Shown: positions 1-9,143 of the stretch, piece after piece
Layout of the letters: the number at the start of each line of letters is the position of its first letter
How positions within the stretch are numbered: the first letter of the stretch is position 1
Assembly (NCBI GenBank): GCA_964605705.1
Contig: CAZSDW010000001.1
Location: forward strand, 1-64,000
Length of the DNA: 64,000 nt
Direction: 5' to 3'
From: CAZSDW01 sp964605705
GTDB taxonomy: Bacteria > Fidelibacterota > UBA2242
Program-made: the position numbers and the translations under genes
Notes under the pieces: generated by a model
The model's input: only the letters and a program-made list of their open reading frames with translations
Told to the model about the DNA's origin: nothing
Database searches by the model: none

Positions 1-1
1 G

Positions 2-226
2 ATCATTCCCGCACTTCTAAGCGGTGCCGTTATTGTAGAAGTAATATTCGCTCTGCCGGGCGTTGGACGCACCATGGTCACCGCCGTCTTCAGTCGTGAT
101 TATCCATTATTGATGGCAGGCTGCAGTGTGGCGTTTTTGACCGTGCTGATCAGCAATCTGATTACAGATATCAGTTATTTTTTCATCGATCCCCGAATTC
201 GCTTGAATAGTGAGAGCAAAATATGA
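2..226 (+). CDS. ABC peptide transporter permease (DppB/OppB type), C-terminal fragment
   Basis: The reading frame is open from the window edge to a TGA at 224-226 and gives the last 74 residues of an inner-membrane permease. It contains the loop of binding-protein-dependent permeases that precedes E-x-x-F-x-L-P-G-V-G and ends in the usual D-P-R-I-R tail of DppB/OppB proteins. It would pair with the next permease to form the channel of a dipeptide or oligopeptide importer. The stop overlaps the next start as ATGA, which indicates translational coupling. The N-terminus lies outside the window. Substrate is not readable from sequence. Confidence 0.85.
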   Translation: MIPALLSGAVIVEVIFALPGVGRTMVTAVFSRDYPLLMAGCSVAFLTVLISNLITDISYFFIDPRIRLNSESKI

Positions 227-1047
227 AAACGCTTTTTGCCTTCCACATAGATAATCGATCGTTTTTATGGGGATTAATCATCATCGGAATTATTGTCATT
301 TTTTCCACGATTGGTCCCCTGTTTTCACCTTATGCTCCCCAGCAACAGAATTTAACTATTACCCTTCAGGCACCATCCGGAACTCACTGGCTGGGAACCG
401 ATTATTATGGCAGAGACATTCTGGTCCGCTTGATGGCAGGTGGCAAAACAACCCTTGGCATTGCGCTTTCTTCAACCATCATCGCTGTCATTATCGGCTT
501 AATTGTCGGGCTTTTATCCGGCTATATCGGCGGTTGGCTGGATACAATTTTAATGCGGTTTGTGGACATTATGCTGGGATTTCCAAGGCTGTTTATCATT
601 CTGCTCGTCATCGGAATGGGCTATACGTCCATCGGGATCGTTATTCTAATCCTGGCTCTGTTTTCCTGGATGGACATTGCCCGGATTGTTCGCTCGGAAG
701 TGCTGTCAAAAAAAGAACTGGCATATGTGAAATCTGCAAAGGCAATCGGACTGAAACATTATCGAATTTTACTAAAACATATTCTGCCCAATATTCTGGG
801 GCCCGTGATTGTTGCGGCAGTACTGTTGATTTCAACAATTATTATTGTGGAGTCGAGTCTGAGTTTTCTCGGGCTGGGTGTCCAGGCGCCTGTCGCCAGT
901 TGGGGTAATATTTTGACAGATGGAAAAATCGATCCGATCGGCACCTGGTGGATTTCGGTTTCTTCGGGATTGCTGATTATCTTCAGCGTCATCGGCTTCA
1001 ATTTGATTGGTGAAGGTGCCAATAAATTTAACGAGCGTCATATATGA
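223..1047 (+). CDS. ABC peptide transporter permease (DppC/OppC type)
   Basis: This 274-residue inner-membrane protein is the second permease of a peptide/nickel-type ABC importer. It has an N-terminal membrane segment at about 15-35, then the G-T-D-x-x-G-R-D-I motif near residue 60 that is diagnostic of DppC/OppC proteins. About five more hydrophobic segments follow, with the ATPase-contacting E-A-A-like loop around 165-190 (V-K-S-A-K-A-I-G-L). The length fits the family (270-300). It overlaps the upstream permease by 4 nt and the downstream ATPase by 4 nt, so the four genes form one coupled operon. No substrate-binding protein gene is visible; it may lie upstream of the window. Confidence 0.9.
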   Translation: MKTLFAFHIDNRSFLWGLIIIGIIVIFSTIGPLFSPYAPQQQNLTITLQAPSGTHWLGTDYYGRDILVRLMAGGKTTLGIALSSTIIAVIIGLIVGLLSGYIGGWLDTILMRFVDIMLGFPRLFIILLVIGMGYTSIGIVILILALFSWMDIARIVRSEVLSKKELAYVKSAKAIGLKHYRILLKHILPNILGPVIVAAVLLISTIIIVESSLSFLGLGVQAPVASWGNILTDGKIDPIGTWWISVSSGLLIIFSVIGFNLIGEGANKFNERHI

Positions 1048-1841
1048 GTATAAATTCTGATTCAAAACCGCTCCTGAAAGTTGATAATTTAAGTGTCATT
1101 TACCATAATCAGGCTTTGACACTCATCCGCAATCAAGTTGTCAAAGCTGTCAAAAATGTTTCTTTTACTGTATTTCCGGGAGAGTGTTATGCAATCGTCG
1201 GCGAGAGCGGCGGTGGAAAAACAAGCATTGCTCATTCCATTCTCGGTTTTATTAAACCTTCTGACGGAACAATAATTTTTGACGATTGTGACATCTGGCA
1301 GCTTTCCAAAAATAAATTGCGACAGCTAAGACCATTAATCCAGCCGGTTTTTCAGGATTACAACAATGCCTTAAACCCGCTAATGCGAATTCGAGAAATA
1401 TTATCCGAACCATTATTGATAAAAGGAATCCGGTCTGATGCAAATGCTCAGTTACAGAAGTCACTGGAAATCGTTGGGCTTAATCCTGAAATATTGACCC
1501 GGTATCCCAATCAGCTCAGTGGTGGTCAAAAGCAGCGAGTTGTTCTTGCAAGGGCATTAATAATGAAACCGAAATTGCTGATATTAGACGAACCGGTTTC
1601 GTCTCAGGACATTTCCATTGGCGCCCAGATTATCAATCTGCTCAGACATTTACAGGTAACCGTTGGTTTGAGTTATCTTCTGATTTCACATAATTTATCG
1701 GTAGTCCGTTTACTGGCTGATCGGATAGCCATAATGCAAAACGGAGTTATTATTGAACAAAATACTGTCAAACAATTATTTGAAAATCCAGCCAAACCCT
1801 ATACGAAAAATCTAATCAAGGCATCCATTGCACCAGATTAA
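1044..1841 (+). CDS. ABC peptide transporter ATP-binding protein (first of pair)
   Basis: This 265-residue cytoplasmic ATPase powers the peptide importer. Walker A is at residues 53-60 (G-E-S-G-G-G-K-T), the signature L-S-G-G-Q at about 158-162, Walker B L-L-I-L-D-E-P at about 178-184, and the switch H in I-S-H-N. It ends soon after the P-A-K-P-Y-T-K sequence and so lacks the Cys-containing oligo_HPY extension that the second ATPase has. Peptide importers normally use two different ATPases (DppD and DppF), and this one with its neighbour fits that heterodimer. Stop and next start abut with no gap. Confidence 0.88.
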   Translation: MSINSDSKPLLKVDNLSVIYHNQALTLIRNQVVKAVKNVSFTVFPGECYAIVGESGGGKTSIAHSILGFIKPSDGTIIFDDCDIWQLSKNKLRQLRPLIQPVFQDYNNALNPLMRIREILSEPLLIKGIRSDANAQLQKSLEIVGLNPEILTRYPNQLSGGQKQRVVLARALIMKPKLLILDEPVSSQDISIGAQIINLLRHLQVTVGLSYLLISHNLSVVRLLADRIAIMQNGVIIEQNTVKQLFENPAKPYTKNLIKASIAPD

Positions 1842-2828
1842 ATGAATCTCATGCATATTTTAACACTCAATAAAATTAACATTAAAATTCGGCAATTACA
1901 CAAAAACGCCGCTGTCTTGAAAAACATCTGTTTTTCCCTGGAAAAAGGAGAAATTCTCGCGATTGTCGGCGAGAGCGGCAGTGGTAAAAGTACATTGTGT
2001 AAATCAATCCTTGGATTGCTCCCTGAAAATTTCCAGACTGACGGTGAGATGTCATTTTCGACTAAAGCCGGCGCTTCAATTAGGATAACAGAATTTGATC
2101 AGCGCAGCTTGATTAATCTCAGGGGCAATGAAATAGGGTTCGTTTTTCAGGATACAATCAGCTGCCTCAATCCGATTTTGCGCTGCGGTAATCAATTGGT
2201 AGATCTTATCGGGGCAAATTCTGCAATCGAAAAAAACAATGAAAAAGACCGGGTGTATGAATTGTTGCATCAGGTTGGGCTGAATGATACGAACAGAATA
2301 CTCTCCTCCTATCCGCACCAGTTGTCCGGTGGAATGGTACAACGCTTCGCTCTCGCCCTGGCACTCGCAAAAGAACCGGGGATTTTAATTGCCGATGAAC
2401 CTGCCGCGTCACTGGATCCAATTTCAAAGAATCAGTACTTAAAACTACTCAAACAGATAAAGGGTGATCGGGGGCTTTCGATCATTCTAATCACCCATAA
2501 TGTAAACGACGCACTGTCTTTTGCCGAGTCCATCATAGTAGTATATGGCGGTCGAATTGTCGAACAGGGTAAAACAGAAGCGCTAAAGACAGCCCCTGCT
2601 CATCCCTATACAAAAGGACTCCTGGATATCGCCAGCTCCATGAACAACAACACCATGCCCCATCCCATTCCCGGCGATTCACCGTCCCTTAATCGACCGG
2701 TTTCCGGTTGTCCGTTCCATCCACGATGCTTTAATGCTCAGGAAATATGCAAAGCGGACTTCCCACGTTTAACGAAACTTTCTGCCAATCACTCAATATT
2801 TTGTAACTTTCCAGTCAGGAAAACGTAA
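1842..2828 (+). CDS. ABC peptide transporter ATP-binding protein with oligo_HPY domain
   Basis: This 328-residue ATPase is the partner of the preceding one. Walker A is at 43-50 (G-E-S-G-S-G-K-S), the signature is L-S-G-G-M, and Walker B is L-I-A-D-E-P. The C-terminal 60 residues carry the oligopeptide/dipeptide extension with C-P-F-H-P-R-C and later cysteines, a feature of DppD/OppD and DppF/OppF proteins. The ATG directly follows the upstream stop. A second ATG three codons later is an alternative start. This is the last gene of the operon; a gap of 89 nt follows before the phosphate transporter. Confidence 0.88.
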   Translation: MNLMHILTLNKINIKIRQLHKNAAVLKNICFSLEKGEILAIVGESGSGKSTLCKSILGLLPENFQTDGEMSFSTKAGASIRITEFDQRSLINLRGNEIGFVFQDTISCLNPILRCGNQLVDLIGANSAIEKNNEKDRVYELLHQVGLNDTNRILSSYPHQLSGGMVQRFALALALAKEPGILIADEPAASLDPISKNQYLKLLKQIKGDRGLSIILITHNVNDALSFAESIIVVYGGRIVEQGKTEALKTAPAHPYTKGLLDIASSMNNNTMPHPIPGDSPSLNRPVSGCPFHPRCFNAQEICKADFPRLTKLSANHSIFCNFPVRKT

Positions 2829-2917
2829 AAATATTTTTTATAGTGACTGTGCAAAATTTTTATTAATTTCGCGCCGAGTTGCTGAAAATCTAGATATCAA
2901 ATATATGGATTAAATAC

Positions 2918-4015
2918 ATGCTAAACAGAAAACTACCCCCAAGGTTCTCAGGTGTCTTAAAGGTTTTGGCTTTGCTCGGGCTAGTATATCTGTTTTTGCT
3001 GAGTATCACACTGATCGGCTCCTCTTTCAAATTGATGGGCAAGGACACCGCTCAAGCAATCATGCATATGGTTTCAAATCCAGTTATGGGTCTGGTTGTA
3101 GGAGTTTTTACGACAAGCCTTGTGCAAAGTTCGTCTTTGACGACTTCCCTTGTCGTCAGTATGGTAGCCGGACAGGTACTGACTATTGATCTCGCCATCC
3201 CGATCGTCATGGGCGCTAACATTGGGACCAGTATTACAAACCTGCTCGTTTCTATCGGACACATCCGGCGAACCGAGGAGTTTGAACGCGCCTTAGCTGC
3301 CAGCATTGTCCATGACTTTTTTAATGTTCTGTCCGTCGCGGTTATTTTCCCGCTTCAAATAATGTTCAACATAATCGGTTCAACCGCACGAATGGCTTCC
3401 GGTCTTTTTGTCGGTGTCGGCGGATTAAAAGTTGTCAACCCGCTAAATACTATTCTCAAGCCGGTAGCCCATGCGATTCTACAACTTTTCCCCAATCACG
3501 TCTGGATTGGTATCGTCATTGCCTTTATCATCTTGTTTGTAGCATTACGCTATCTCGTCGTCGTGATGAAATCCCTGGTTCTATCGAAAATTGAAGCCTT
3601 CTTCGACCAGTATATTTTTAAGACGGCTTTCCGCGCTCTGATGCTTGGTATGTTTTTTACAACACTGGTCCAAAGCAGCTCCATCACGACCTCTCTGGTC
3701 GTGCCCCTGGCGGCAGCAGGTGTACTCAGCCTAAAAAAAATCTTTCCCTACGATTTGGGAGCAAACGTCGGAACCACCATCACGGCGTTTTTAGCATCTT
3801 TGGCAACCAACAACGCCGATGCAGTAACGATTGCCTTCAGTCATCTTTTATTTAATATCGTCGGCATCATGATCTGGCTGCCACTCAAGAATATCCCGAT
3901 TAGCATGGCAACGGTATTTGCCCGCTGGTCAACGAAATATCGGTGGATACCTATCGCTTACATATTACTGGTTTTCTTTTTAATACCATTACTTGTAATT
4001 TTTTTAATGAGGTGA
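2918..4015 (+). CDS. Na+/phosphate cotransporter (NptA/SLC34-like)
   Basis: This 365-residue polytopic membrane protein has the two inverted Na/Pi-cotransporter repeats of the family (PF02690). Each repeat carries the signature Q-S-S-S followed by T-T-S-L-V: the first at residues 70-73, the second near residue 250. Each is followed by a G-A-N-(I/V)-G-T motif. Family members import inorganic phosphate with Na+. It is followed 4 nt later by a PhoU-like gene, a common pairing for this family, so phosphate uptake and its control are probably co-expressed. The start ATG has no clear ribosome-binding site. Confidence 0.9.
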   Translation: MLNRKLPPRFSGVLKVLALLGLVYLFLLSITLIGSSFKLMGKDTAQAIMHMVSNPVMGLVVGVFTTSLVQSSSLTTSLVVSMVAGQVLTIDLAIPIVMGANIGTSITNLLVSIGHIRRTEEFERALAASIVHDFFNVLSVAVIFPLQIMFNIIGSTARMASGLFVGVGGLKVVNPLNTILKPVAHAILQLFPNHVWIGIVIAFIILFVALRYLVVVMKSLVLSKIEAFFDQYIFKTAFRALMLGMFFTTLVQSSSITTSLVVPLAAAGVLSLKKIFPYDLGANVGTTITAFLASLATNNADAVTIAFSHLLFNIVGIMIWLPLKNIPISMATVFARWSTKYRWIPIAYILLVFFLIPLLVIFLMR

Positions 4016-4019
4016 ATAA

Positions 4020-4694
4020 ATGTTTAAGGAATTTATTAATATCTGGAAAAAACAGGATGCTTCCATTGAGATCCTGAAAAAATATCTGAAAGCATTAAAA
4101 ACAGACTATAAGATGTACCAGGAAGCCGTCCGCTGTTTGCGCTATTGCGAAGATAAAGAGATGAAGCTGGATATTTATAAAGCTGATAAGACCATCAATA
4201 GATCGGAGATGGAAATTCGGAAAGACATCCTGACTCATCTGATCATATTCGACAAATCTGAAATCCCGGCGGGATTGGCTCTGGCGAGTATCGTCATTGA
4301 TATCGAACGGATCGGAGATTACACCAAAAACATCGCCGACCTGGCAAACCTGCATAAAAACAAGTTGAATGGCGGACAATTCGAACAGGTTTTAGCTTCC
4401 ATAGAAGCGCGCATTGACAAATTTTTTAATATTGCCTTACAATCTCTTCCGAATTCGAACGTTGAACTTGCCCGACAATTGGTCGAGGGTTATCGCGAGG
4501 TATCCAAAGATTGTACAATTACGAGCAATGCAATCTTTAAAGATGACGGTGATTTTAATGTCCACGATGCGGTCACGCTTGTGCTTTACCTTCGATTTCT
4601 CAAGCGGATCGGGGCTCATTTATTCAACATTTGCACCAGTATTGTAAATCCCTTTCATCGGATTGGGTTTTCGGAAAAAAAACATAAAAAATAA
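4020..4694 (+). CDS. PhoU-like domain protein
   Basis: This 224-residue, largely helical cytoplasmic protein looks like a PhoU-domain protein. The segment around residues 80-110 (E-I-P-A-G-L-A-L-A-S-I-V-I-D-I-E-R-I-G-D-Y) matches the PhoU E-R-I-G-D metal-binding motif. Many NptA-type transporters carry PhoU domains at their C-terminus; here the two parts are separate genes 4 nt apart. The likely role is phosphate-responsive control of the cotransporter rather than of a Pst/PhoR system, none of which is in the window. Confidence 0.8.
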   Translation: MFKEFINIWKKQDASIEILKKYLKALKTDYKMYQEAVRCLRYCEDKEMKLDIYKADKTINRSEMEIRKDILTHLIIFDKSEIPAGLALASIVIDIERIGDYTKNIADLANLHKNKLNGGQFEQVLASIEARIDKFFNIALQSLPNSNVELARQLVEGYREVSKDCTITSNAIFKDDGDFNVHDAVTLVLYLRFLKRIGAHLFNICTSIVNPFHRIGFSEKKHKK

Positions 4695-4705
4695 CAGGAT
4701 TGCTT

Positions 4706-6133
4706 GTGTCAGTAAAAATTACAAAACGAAGTGAAGATTACGCCAAATGGTACACCGACGTTGTTCAGAAAGCTGAACTGGCGGATTATGGCCCGGTAAA
4801 AGGAACAATGGTCATTCGTCCATACGGCTATGCGCTATGGGAAAACATTAAAAACATTGCCGATCAAATGTTCCGGGACAGTGGTCATGTAAACGCCTAT
4901 TTCCCCATGTTCATTCCGGAAAGTTACATGAAAAAAGAGGCGGAACATGTCGCGGGTTTTGCGCCTGAATGTGCTGTCGTCACCCACGGCGGCGGTAAAA
5001 AGCTGGATGAGCCGCTATATATCCGACCAACTTCAGAAACGATCATCTGGTCAATGTACAAGAAATGGATAAATTCTTATCGTGACTTGCCGCTGTTAAT
5101 TAACCAATGGGTAAATGTAGTACGCTGGGAAATGCGGACACGGCTCTTTCTTCGGACAACGGAGTTTCTGTGGCAGGAAGGTCACACCGCGCACGCCACG
5201 GCTGAAGAAGCCGAGGAAGAAACCCGTAAAATCATCGAGATTTACCGCGTGCTTGCGGAAGATTACATGGCAATGCCAGTGATTGTCGGCAAAAAAACCG
5301 ATGCCGAAAAATTTGCCGGCGCTGTCCATACTTATTGTATCGAAGCCATGATGGGCGATAAAAAAGCCCTGCAATCCGGGACTTCTCATAACCTTGGTCA
5401 AAACTTTGCCAAAGCGTTTGATGTTACCTATCTCAATAAAGAAAACAAACTGGAATACGTCTATGCGACCAGTTGGGGCGTCAGCACGCGGCTGGTTGGT
5501 GGCGTCATTATGACCCACGGCGACGACAAGGGTCTCATTCTCCCGCCAAAGATTGCCCCTTATCAGATGGTGATCATCCCTATCTGGCGAAACGACGAGC
5601 AAAAAGCCTTTCTGACCGAGCGGATTAGCAAAATTCGACAGCAACTTGAGAGCGAACATATTCGCTACTTAGTCGATGATAATGAACAAACATCTGCCGG
5701 CTGGAAATTCAATCAGTGGGAAATGAAAGGCGTGCCCCTGCGGCTGGAAATCGGACCCCGGGATCTGGAGAAAAAGCAGGGGATTCTTGCCCGCAGAGAT
5801 ACCGGCGAGAAACTGTTCGTTTCCATTGAGAATATTCATACTGCTGCCACCGATCTTTTAGTGGACATTCAGAATAATCTTTATCGGCTGGCACTGAATT
5901 TCATGAAGCAGAATACTTATGAAGTAGAGAACTACAAGGATTTTAAAAAAATTATCGAAGAGGGTGGATTCGTAAAGGTTTTCTGGGCAGGTGATGGAAA
6001 GATGGAAGCCGACATTCAGGAAGAAACCAGAGCGACGATCCGCTGTATTCCATTTGACCAAAAGGAATCCGGTAAATGCTTTTATACCGGCAAAGCAACC
6101 AATACCTACGTTATCTTCGGTAAATCATACTGA
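4706..6133 (+). CDS. proS: Prolyl-tRNA synthetase, archaeal/eukaryotic (ProS type 3)
   Basis: The enzyme charges tRNA-Pro. At about 475 residues it lacks the large insertion domain of the E. coli-type enzyme and has the short class II core of the archaeal/eukaryotic type. Visible are motif 2 near R-W-E-M-R-T-R-x-F-x-R-T-x-E-F-x-W-Q-E-G-H-T-A-H, the G-x-x-H-x-L-G-Q-N-F-A proline-site loop, and motif 3 with G-G-V-I-M-x-H-G-D-D-x-G. It ends in a C-terminal tyrosine (K-S-Y), typical of this subtype. I chose GTG at 4706 because AGGA at 4696-4699 lies 6 nt upstream; an in-frame TTG at 4700 would touch that site. Followed by a terminator-like hairpin. Confidence 0.93.
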   Translation: MSVKITKRSEDYAKWYTDVVQKAELADYGPVKGTMVIRPYGYALWENIKNIADQMFRDSGHVNAYFPMFIPESYMKKEAEHVAGFAPECAVVTHGGGKKLDEPLYIRPTSETIIWSMYKKWINSYRDLPLLINQWVNVVRWEMRTRLFLRTTEFLWQEGHTAHATAEEAEEETRKIIEIYRVLAEDYMAMPVIVGKKTDAEKFAGAVHTYCIEAMMGDKKALQSGTSHNLGQNFAKAFDVTYLNKENKLEYVYATSWGVSTRLVGGVIMTHGDDKGLILPPKIAPYQMVIIPIWRNDEQKAFLTERISKIRQQLESEHIRYLVDDNEQTSAGWKFNQWEMKGVPLRLEIGPRDLEKKQGILARRDTGEKLFVSIENIHTAATDLLVDIQNNLYRLALNFMKQNTYEVENYKDFKKIIEEGGFVKVFWAGDGKMEADIQEETRATIRCIPFDQKESGKCFYTGKATNTYVIFGKSY

Positions 6134-6140
6134 GTCTTTA

Positions 6141-6176
6141 ACATTGCGAAAGTTAAAACTTTCGCAATGTTTCCCC
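6141..6176 (+). terminator. Hairpin terminator after proS
   Basis: A perfect 14-bp inverted repeat (6141-6154 and 6157-6170) follows the proS stop by 7 nt and runs into TTTCCCCTTT. The stem is strong, but the T-tract is broken by four C residues, so termination efficiency is uncertain. Confidence 0.65.
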
Positions 6177-6228
6177 TTTACAAAACCCTTGTAACCAAGT
6201 CCTTTTTCGCTTAATCTATATTGACGTT

Positions 6229-6972
6229 ATGACCTTAATAAAAACCGAAGCCCTGATTTTACGAACTATTCCGTTTCAGGAAACCAGCTCCATCGTGAAA
6301 ATGTTTACTCGCGAGCAGGGCAAAATATCGGTTATCGCCAAGGGCGCCCGGCGGTTAAAAAGCAACCTGCGAGGATATCTTGAACCGTTATGCTACGTCG
6401 AAACGATATATTATTATAAGAATACCAGAGAAATCCAGACTCTCAGTAAAGTCGATCTAATTCAGGCGTTTTTATCCGATGCGCCTGACATTGACAGCAA
6501 TGCTTATGGGCTGGCGCTGCTTGAAACCATCGATAAAATCATCCATGATCATCAGCACGATGACGAAATATTCAGTATAGCCGTTGATATTTTGAAACAC
6601 ATGGATTTGCGACCCGATACCTGTCAACTGCTTTTTGCCAAATTTCTGTTAATTATTGCTGATATTTTAGGGTATCAGATTAATACCAACAACTGCTACC
6701 GCTGTAAGCGATCCTTATCAACCGCAATATATAGTCCCGGATCCGGACAACTGATCTGCGACGATTGTAACCATTTTGAAACATCCGGATATAAATTGAA
6801 AACAAATGATCTGTTGTTTTTAAGTACTTCACTATCGAACCATATTTCTGATTTCCCCCAACCGGAGAATCCCGGGGGGCTCATAAAAATTCTCAGCAGC
6901 TACCTTGCTCATCATCTTGATTACTCTTTAAACCTGAAAAGCCTCCTGCTCTTATCAGAGCTGACCCGATAG
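6229..6972 (+). CDS. recO: DNA repair protein RecO
   Basis: RecO mediates RecA loading onto SSB-coated DNA in the RecFOR pathway. The 247-residue protein opens with the typical RecO OB-fold sequence (T-E-A-L-I-L-R-T-I-P-F-x-E-T-S), then K-G-A-R-R near residue 40 and a helical C-terminal half. Four cysteines in C-x-x-C pairs (N-C-Y-R-C and I-C-D-D-C, about residues 162-188) form the zinc site seen in many RecO proteins. The length is normal. The gene is followed 8 nt later by a rhomboid protease gene, which probably shares its transcript. Confidence 0.9.
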   Translation: MTLIKTEALILRTIPFQETSSIVKMFTREQGKISVIAKGARRLKSNLRGYLEPLCYVETIYYYKNTREIQTLSKVDLIQAFLSDAPDIDSNAYGLALLETIDKIIHDHQHDDEIFSIAVDILKHMDLRPDTCQLLFAKFLLIIADILGYQINTNNCYRCKRSLSTAIYSPGSGQLICDDCNHFETSGYKLKTNDLLFLSTSLSNHISDFPQPENPGGLIKILSSYLAHHLDYSLNLKSLLLLSELTR

Positions 6973-6980
6973 GAACCGCC

Positions 6981-7868
6981 ATGCAGTATAGCAATTATCG
7001 TAATTATTCCGGCTTCAATAATCAATTTATCCGTCCCAGAATGTTCAGCGGCGCCATAAAAAATATTATCATCGCCAACATTGTCATCTTTCTTACCATG
7101 TATCTGTTTCAGACCCAGCGCTTTTTTCTATATTACTTTGGGCTGGTACCGCGATTCGTCTGGAGTCGGGGCTTCATCTGGCAGCTATTCACCTACATGT
7201 TTATCCATGGTGGTCTGGGACATATTTTCTGGAATATGTTTGTACTCTGGATGTTTGGTTCTGAAATCGAATCTGTCTGGGGTAAAAAAGAATTTTACAA
7301 ATACTTTTTCATAACCGGAATAGGATCAGGGATTATAACCCTGCTTTTCAGTCTGAACTCAACGATTCCGGTGGTCGGTGCAAGTGGTGCGATTTATGCC
7401 GTGCTGGTTGCATTTGCCCTGATGTTTCCAGACAGAGAGATTTACCTGTATTTCCTCTTTCCGATTAAAGCCAAATATTTCGTCCTAATCATGGGTGTCA
7501 TCACATTTTTCTCATCCTTTAATCGGGGCGCATCGCAGATAAGCCATCTGACCCATCTGGGCGGATTGCTGATCGGATATCTCTATATTCGCAAGTTTCG
7601 GGGGATGTCCGCTATTCAACTTCACTTTCCTAAAATCCGTTTTCCTAAAATGAAAAGTCCTTTTAAAAACATAATTCGTAAAGTTGAGAAGAACGCCCCG
7701 CCGCCAATCAAGCGTAATTACGAAACAGATCAAACCCTGCGGGAAGAGCTCGACCGACTGCTGGATAAAATCAACATCTCCGGGTACGACAGTTTGAGCG
7801 AGTCAGAGCGTAAAACCCTGATCCTCGCTGGCGAGTATTTCGCCAAAAAGGAAGCGAAAAAGAATTAG
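6981..7868 (+). CDS. Rhomboid-family intramembrane serine protease (1)
   Basis: This 295-residue membrane protease cleaves transmembrane substrates inside the bilayer. The catalytic dyad is visible: Ser135 in G-A-S-G and His192 in T-H-L-G-G. The oxyanion-hole side is present as H-G-G-L-G-H-I-F-W-N (H76, H81, N85). Six hydrophobic segments span about residues 25-205. A soluble C-terminal tail with a charged helical region (about 240-290, D-R-L-L-D-K-I) resembles the DUF6576 tail common on rhomboids of FCB bacteria. A second rhomboid is encoded at 29422. Confidence 0.88.
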   Translation: MQYSNYRNYSGFNNQFIRPRMFSGAIKNIIIANIVIFLTMYLFQTQRFFLYYFGLVPRFVWSRGFIWQLFTYMFIHGGLGHIFWNMFVLWMFGSEIESVWGKKEFYKYFFITGIGSGIITLLFSLNSTIPVVGASGAIYAVLVAFALMFPDREIYLYFLFPIKAKYFVLIMGVITFFSSFNRGASQISHLTHLGGLLIGYLYIRKFRGMSAIQLHFPKIRFPKMKSPFKNIIRKVEKNAPPPIKRNYETDQTLREELDRLLDKINISGYDSLSESERKTLILAGEYFAKKEAKKN

Positions 7869-7896
7869 CGAATTGTCTTCGATAAACCCACTTAAA

Positions 7897-9126
7897 TCAG
7901 TGTCTATCTTGATACCTTTTTAAAATACTAAGGACGTAGTCAATATCCGCTTCCATATGGTCCGCGCAAACCTGGAAGCGGATTTCCTCATCTCCCTTTG
8001 GAACTATCGGAAAGTTCAGTCCCGTTGCCAGCACGCCATTTTCCGTCAGATAATTTACCAGGGCGGCAGTCATGGTGGTATCCCGAACCATTAGCGGAAC
8101 AACCGGATGCTCACCGGGTATGGTTTCAAAGCCAAGGTCTATTAATCCCTGCTCAAACTTTTTGGTCATTTCCCGCAGATGATCAAGAATTTTTAAACCA
8201 TCAGGACTGTCCAATATTTCAATGGATTTCAAAGCGGCGGCAGCTTCTGTTGCCGTAATCGGATTGGAGTAAATATACATTGGCGCTGTTTCTCTCAGGA
8301 AATCAATAATTGGTTTATCTGAAACCACATAACCGCCATTCACCCCAAATGCTTTACCCAGCGTCCCGATGACAATATCGACTTTCGTATCACAAAACTC
8401 CTCCGTACCTCTGCCGGTTTTTCCAAAAGCGCCCACGCCATGTGAATCATCGATCAGGATAATCACTCCTTCTTCGAATTGATCATTAAAGTCCCGGGCA
8501 ATTTCGACCAGTTCTTTCAAAGGCGCGTGATCACCGCGCATGCTGAAAATTCCGTCGGTAACCACCAGGGCACGTTTGCCTTTTCCGATACTTTCCTGCA
8601 GCTGTAATTTAAAATCCGATATGTTATTATGTTTATAAATTGCCTTGGCAGCGGGACGCGATAAACGCATCGCATTGATTATGCAGTTATGGTTTAATTC
8701 ATCGCTGATCAATACTGAATCAGAAGTAGCCAATGAGACAATTACTCCCATGCTGGTCACATATGCCGAGCTGAAAATCATCGCAGCTTCACGTTCATGA
8801 AATTCAGCCAGCTTTCGTTCCAGGTCAATATGCGGCTGATGGGTCCCACTGATAAAACGCACCGCCCCGGGACCGACACCAAACTGCCGAGCTGCGTTCT
8901 CCTCTGCTGCAATGACATCTTTCCTCTGTGACATTCCCAGATAAGAGTTGGAATTCATCTTGATAAATTCTTTATCGCCCCAGCCCTGCAGATAGTATCG
9001 CGGTCCGGATTTTCCAGCAGGCTGCTTTATACCGGTAATGACTTTTTCTTTACCCTTGGCTCTACCACTTGAATTCAATTCGTCAAGATGATCAAGTAAC
9101 GGCTTTTCCAACCTGTCCAGAGGCAT
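7897..9126 (-). CDS. kbl: Glycine C-acetyltransferase (2-amino-3-ketobutyrate CoA ligase)
   Basis: A 409-residue PLP enzyme of the alpha-oxoamine synthase family. The Schiff-base lysine is K258 in G-T-L-G-K-A-F-G, and the PLP-contacting D-x-S-H-G is at about 227-230. The family includes Kbl, BioF and serine palmitoyltransferase. The neighbouring SDR threonine dehydrogenase argues for Kbl, which splits 2-amino-3-ketobutyrate with CoA into glycine and acetyl-CoA. A sphingolipid-type serine palmitoyltransferase is the main alternative, since those occur in FCB bacteria and acpS is adjacent. Downstream member of a minus-strand tdh-acpS-kbl cluster, 17 nt after acpS. Confidence 0.8.
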   Translation of the reverse strand: MPLDRLEKPLLDHLDELNSSGRAKGKEKVITGIKQPAGKSGPRYYLQGWGDKEFIKMNSNSYLGMSQRKDVIAAEENAARQFGVGPGAVRFISGTHQPHIDLERKLAEFHEREAAMIFSSAYVTSMGVIVSLATSDSVLISDELNHNCIINAMRLSRPAAKAIYKHNNISDFKLQLQESIGKGKRALVVTDGIFSMRGDHAPLKELVEIARDFNDQFEEGVIILIDDSHGVGAFGKTGRGTEEFCDTKVDIVIGTLGKAFGVNGGYVVSDKPIIDFLRETAPMYIYSNPITATEAAAALKSIEILDSPDGLKILDHLREMTKKFEQGLIDLGFETIPGEHPVVPLMVRDTTMTAALVNYLTENGVLATGLNFPIVPKGDEEIRFQVCADHMEADIDYVLSILKRYQDRH

Positions 9127-9143
9127 TGTTTACTCCCTGTATT

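Noticed and set aside
2879..2907. TTGCTG and TATATG with a 17-nt spacer upstream of the phosphate transporter
   Set aside because: The -10-like element is only 10 nt from the start codon, leaving almost no leader; the match is weak in AT-rich DNA.
5096..5659. 187-codon open frame on the minus strand
   Set aside because: It is antisense to the core of proS, and the translated sequence shows no recognisable domain.
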